Shown here one piece after another: positions 5,845 to 6,995 of a stretch of 6,995 bases of DNA. The number at the start of each line of letters is the position of its first letter. The first letter of the stretch is position 1. A model generated the notes under the pieces. It had not been told where the DNA came from. It saw only the letters and a list, made by a program, of their open reading frames with translations, and did not search any database. Position numbers and translations under genes: made by a program. This DNA comes from a bacterium (GTDB lineage Bacteria > Verrucomicrobiota > Verrucomicrobiae > Limisphaerales > J093): contig JAKCAB010000241.1 in assembly GCA_021839785.1 (NCBI GenBank), positions 1-6,995 of the forward strand. The letters run 5' to 3'.

Positions 5845-6995
5845 ATGAGTTGGCTCCAATCCATCGACGCGGCGGGCTTCCGCTTCGTCAACCACACGCT
5901 CGCGAACCCGGCGTTCGACCTCGTGATGCCGTGGCTGAGCGGCAATCCGGTTTTCCTGCCCGCGCTGCTAATCGGCGCGGGCCTGCTGCTTTGGAAAGGC
6001 GGCGCGCGCGGTCGCCTCTGCGTGGCCATGCTCGCCTTGCTGCTGGCGGCGGGCAACGGCGTGTTCGAGGAGTTGAAGCACGCCTGCGCGCGACCGCGCC
6101 CGTTCGTGGACCTGGCGGACGCGCGGCTGCTGGTGGGCCGGGGCGGCAGCTTCAGCCTGCCATCGTCGCACGCCGGGAATTGGTTTCTCAGCGCCGCCGT
6201 GCTGTTCATTTATTACCGGCGAAGCGGGTGGGCCATGCTGCCGCTGGCGCTGGCGGTCAGCTTTTCGCGTGTCTATAACGGCGTGCATTACCCGACCGAC
6301 GTGCTGGCCGGCGCGGCGCTCGGGGCCGGGATCGGTTTCGGCGGCGTGTGGCTCCTGGACGCGCTCTGGCGCTCGCTGGGCCGGCGGTGGTTTCCGCTGT
6401 GGTGGCGCCAATTGCCGTCGTGGCGCGCGCCGGTGTTTCATCCCGATCCGCTGGCGTGGCAGCCGGACGCCCCGCCGATTCGCGACCCCGCCGCGGTGGC
6501 GGACCGGCAGTGGGTCCGGCTCGGCTACCTGTTCATCGCGGTGTTGCTGATCGTGCGCGTGGCCTACATCGCTTCGGGCACGATCCAGTTGAGCAAGGAC
6601 GAGGCCTATCAATGGCTGTGGTCGAAGCACCTGGCGCTCTCGTATTACAGCAAGCCGCCGATGATCGCGTGGCTCCAATGGGCGGGCACGCATTTGTGGG
6701 GCGACACCGAGCTGGGCGTGCGCTTCTTCTCGCCGGTGTGCGCGACGGTGATCGCCTGGCTCATCCTGCGGTTCATGGCCGCGCAGGTGAACGGCCGGGC
6801 CGCGTTCCTGCTGGTGCTCATGCTGAGCGCCACGCCGTTGATGGCGCTGGGCTCGATTTTGATGACCATCGACCCGCCGTTGGTGCTGTTCTGGACGGCG
6901 GCGACGATTGCCGGCTGGCGTGCGGTGCAACCGCACGGCCGGACGCGCGACTGGGCCTGGGCGGGGCTTTGGATGGGCCTGGGCTTTCTCAGTAA
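5845..6995 (+). CDS. PAP2-family membrane phosphatase fused to GT39/ArnT-like glycosyltransferase (3' truncated by window)
   Basis: An uninterrupted frame of 383 codons runs off the window. Residues 1-172 form a complete PAP2 phosphatase domain: KHACARPRP (78-86, the KxxxxxxRP motif), LPSSHAG (105-111, motif 2 as PSSH rather than PSGH, catalytic His109) and SRVYNGVHYPTD (141-152, SRxxxxxHxxxD, catalytic His148), with hydrophobic segments around them. A Trp/Pro-rich polar linker spans about 173-222. From 224 a GT39 (PMT/ArnT, GT-C fold) domain begins: a first membrane helix (226-243), SKDEAYQW (250-257, with the loop Asp252 expected to bind metal and act in catalysis), YYSKPPMIAWL (267-277) and MTIDPPLVLFW (340-350). 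GT39 enzymes move a sugar from a polyprenyl-phosphate carrier to a lipid or protein on the outer face of the inner membrane, and PAP2 enzymes dephosphorylate lipid phosphates there. Acceptor and sugar are unknown. ATG 5845 fits the PAP2 N-terminus. The rest of the GT39 part lies beyond the window. Confidence 0.9.
   Translation, partial: MSWLQSIDAAGFRFVNHTLANPAFDLVMPWLSGNPVFLPALLIGAGLLLWKGGARGRLCVAMLALLLAAGNGVFEELKHACARPRPFVDLADARLLVGRGGSFSLPSSHAGNWFLSAAVLFIYYRRSGWAMLPLALAVSFSRVYNGVHYPTDVLAGAALGAGIGFGGVWLLDALWRSLGRRWFPLWWRQLPSWRAPVFHPDPLAWQPDAPPIRDPAAVADRQWVRLGYLFIAVLLIVRVAYIASGTIQLSKDEAYQWLWSKHLALSYYSKPPMIAWLQWAGTHLWGDTELGVRFFSPVCATVIAWLILRFMAAQVNGRAAFLLVLMLSATPLMALGSILMTIDPPLVLFWTAATIAGWRAVQPHGRTRDWAWAGLWMGLGFLS

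Noticed and set aside
5968..6936. 322-codon minus-strand open frame opposite the PAP2-GT39 gene
   Set aside because: His/Arg/Gln-rich shadow without motifs; the plus-strand frame has all PAP2 motifs.
6348..6995. Closed 215-codon plus-strand frame at the 3' end
   Set aside because: It lies in a different frame from the PAP2-GT39 gene, has no domain, and its terminal TAA is out of frame with the real gene, which stays open.
1..6995. CRISPR array, tRNA, rRNA, transposase or defence genes
   Set aside because: Read for on both strands; no direct-repeat/spacer pattern, cloverleaf, DDE or HUH enzyme, or known defence domain was seen.

Overview
The window is GC-rich, densely coding DNA with every supported gene on the + strand. 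It holds six protein genes: two cut by the window edges and four complete. It looks like a Gram-negative bacterium, because a resistance-nodulation-division (RND) pump and an EmrA-type periplasmic adaptor only make sense with an outer membrane. Three features are what I would expect from Verrucomicrobiota or the wider PVC group: the sigma-factor C-terminus (IQNLALSKLRRM in place of the proteobacterial IEAKALRKLR), the lack of visible Shine-Dalgarno sequences, and short GC-rich intergenic repeats. That placement is an inference from family resemblance, not a search result.

Bases 2-3836 are an efflux operon. The C-terminal third of an RND transporter overlaps by 4 bp (ATGA) a HlyD/EmrA-type adaptor, which overlaps by 4 bp (ATGA) an EmrB-type 14-helix MFS exporter. 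The chain implies one transcript and coupled translation of a proton-driven RND pump and a second tripartite MFS pump. The adaptor carries an apparent extra C-terminal membrane helix.

Bases 3837-4029 are a 193-bp gap with a small 10-bp-periodic repeat and no convincing promoter or terminator. Bases 4030-5645 are a housekeeping pair: a primary-type sigma-70 factor with a basic, proline-rich tail where region 1.1 would be, followed after 32 bp by adenine phosphoribosyltransferase.

Bases 5646-5844 are a 199-bp gap dominated by a 23-bp imperfect inverted repeat that resembles a REP doublet (REPIN). From 5845 to the window end runs an open reading frame with no stop in the window. It encodes a complete PAP2-type membrane phosphatase fused to the start of a GT39/ArnT/PMT-type polyprenyl-phosphate-sugar glycosyltransferase, and this is the most interesting gene here. 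I see no CRISPR array, tRNA, rRNA, transposase or defence system.
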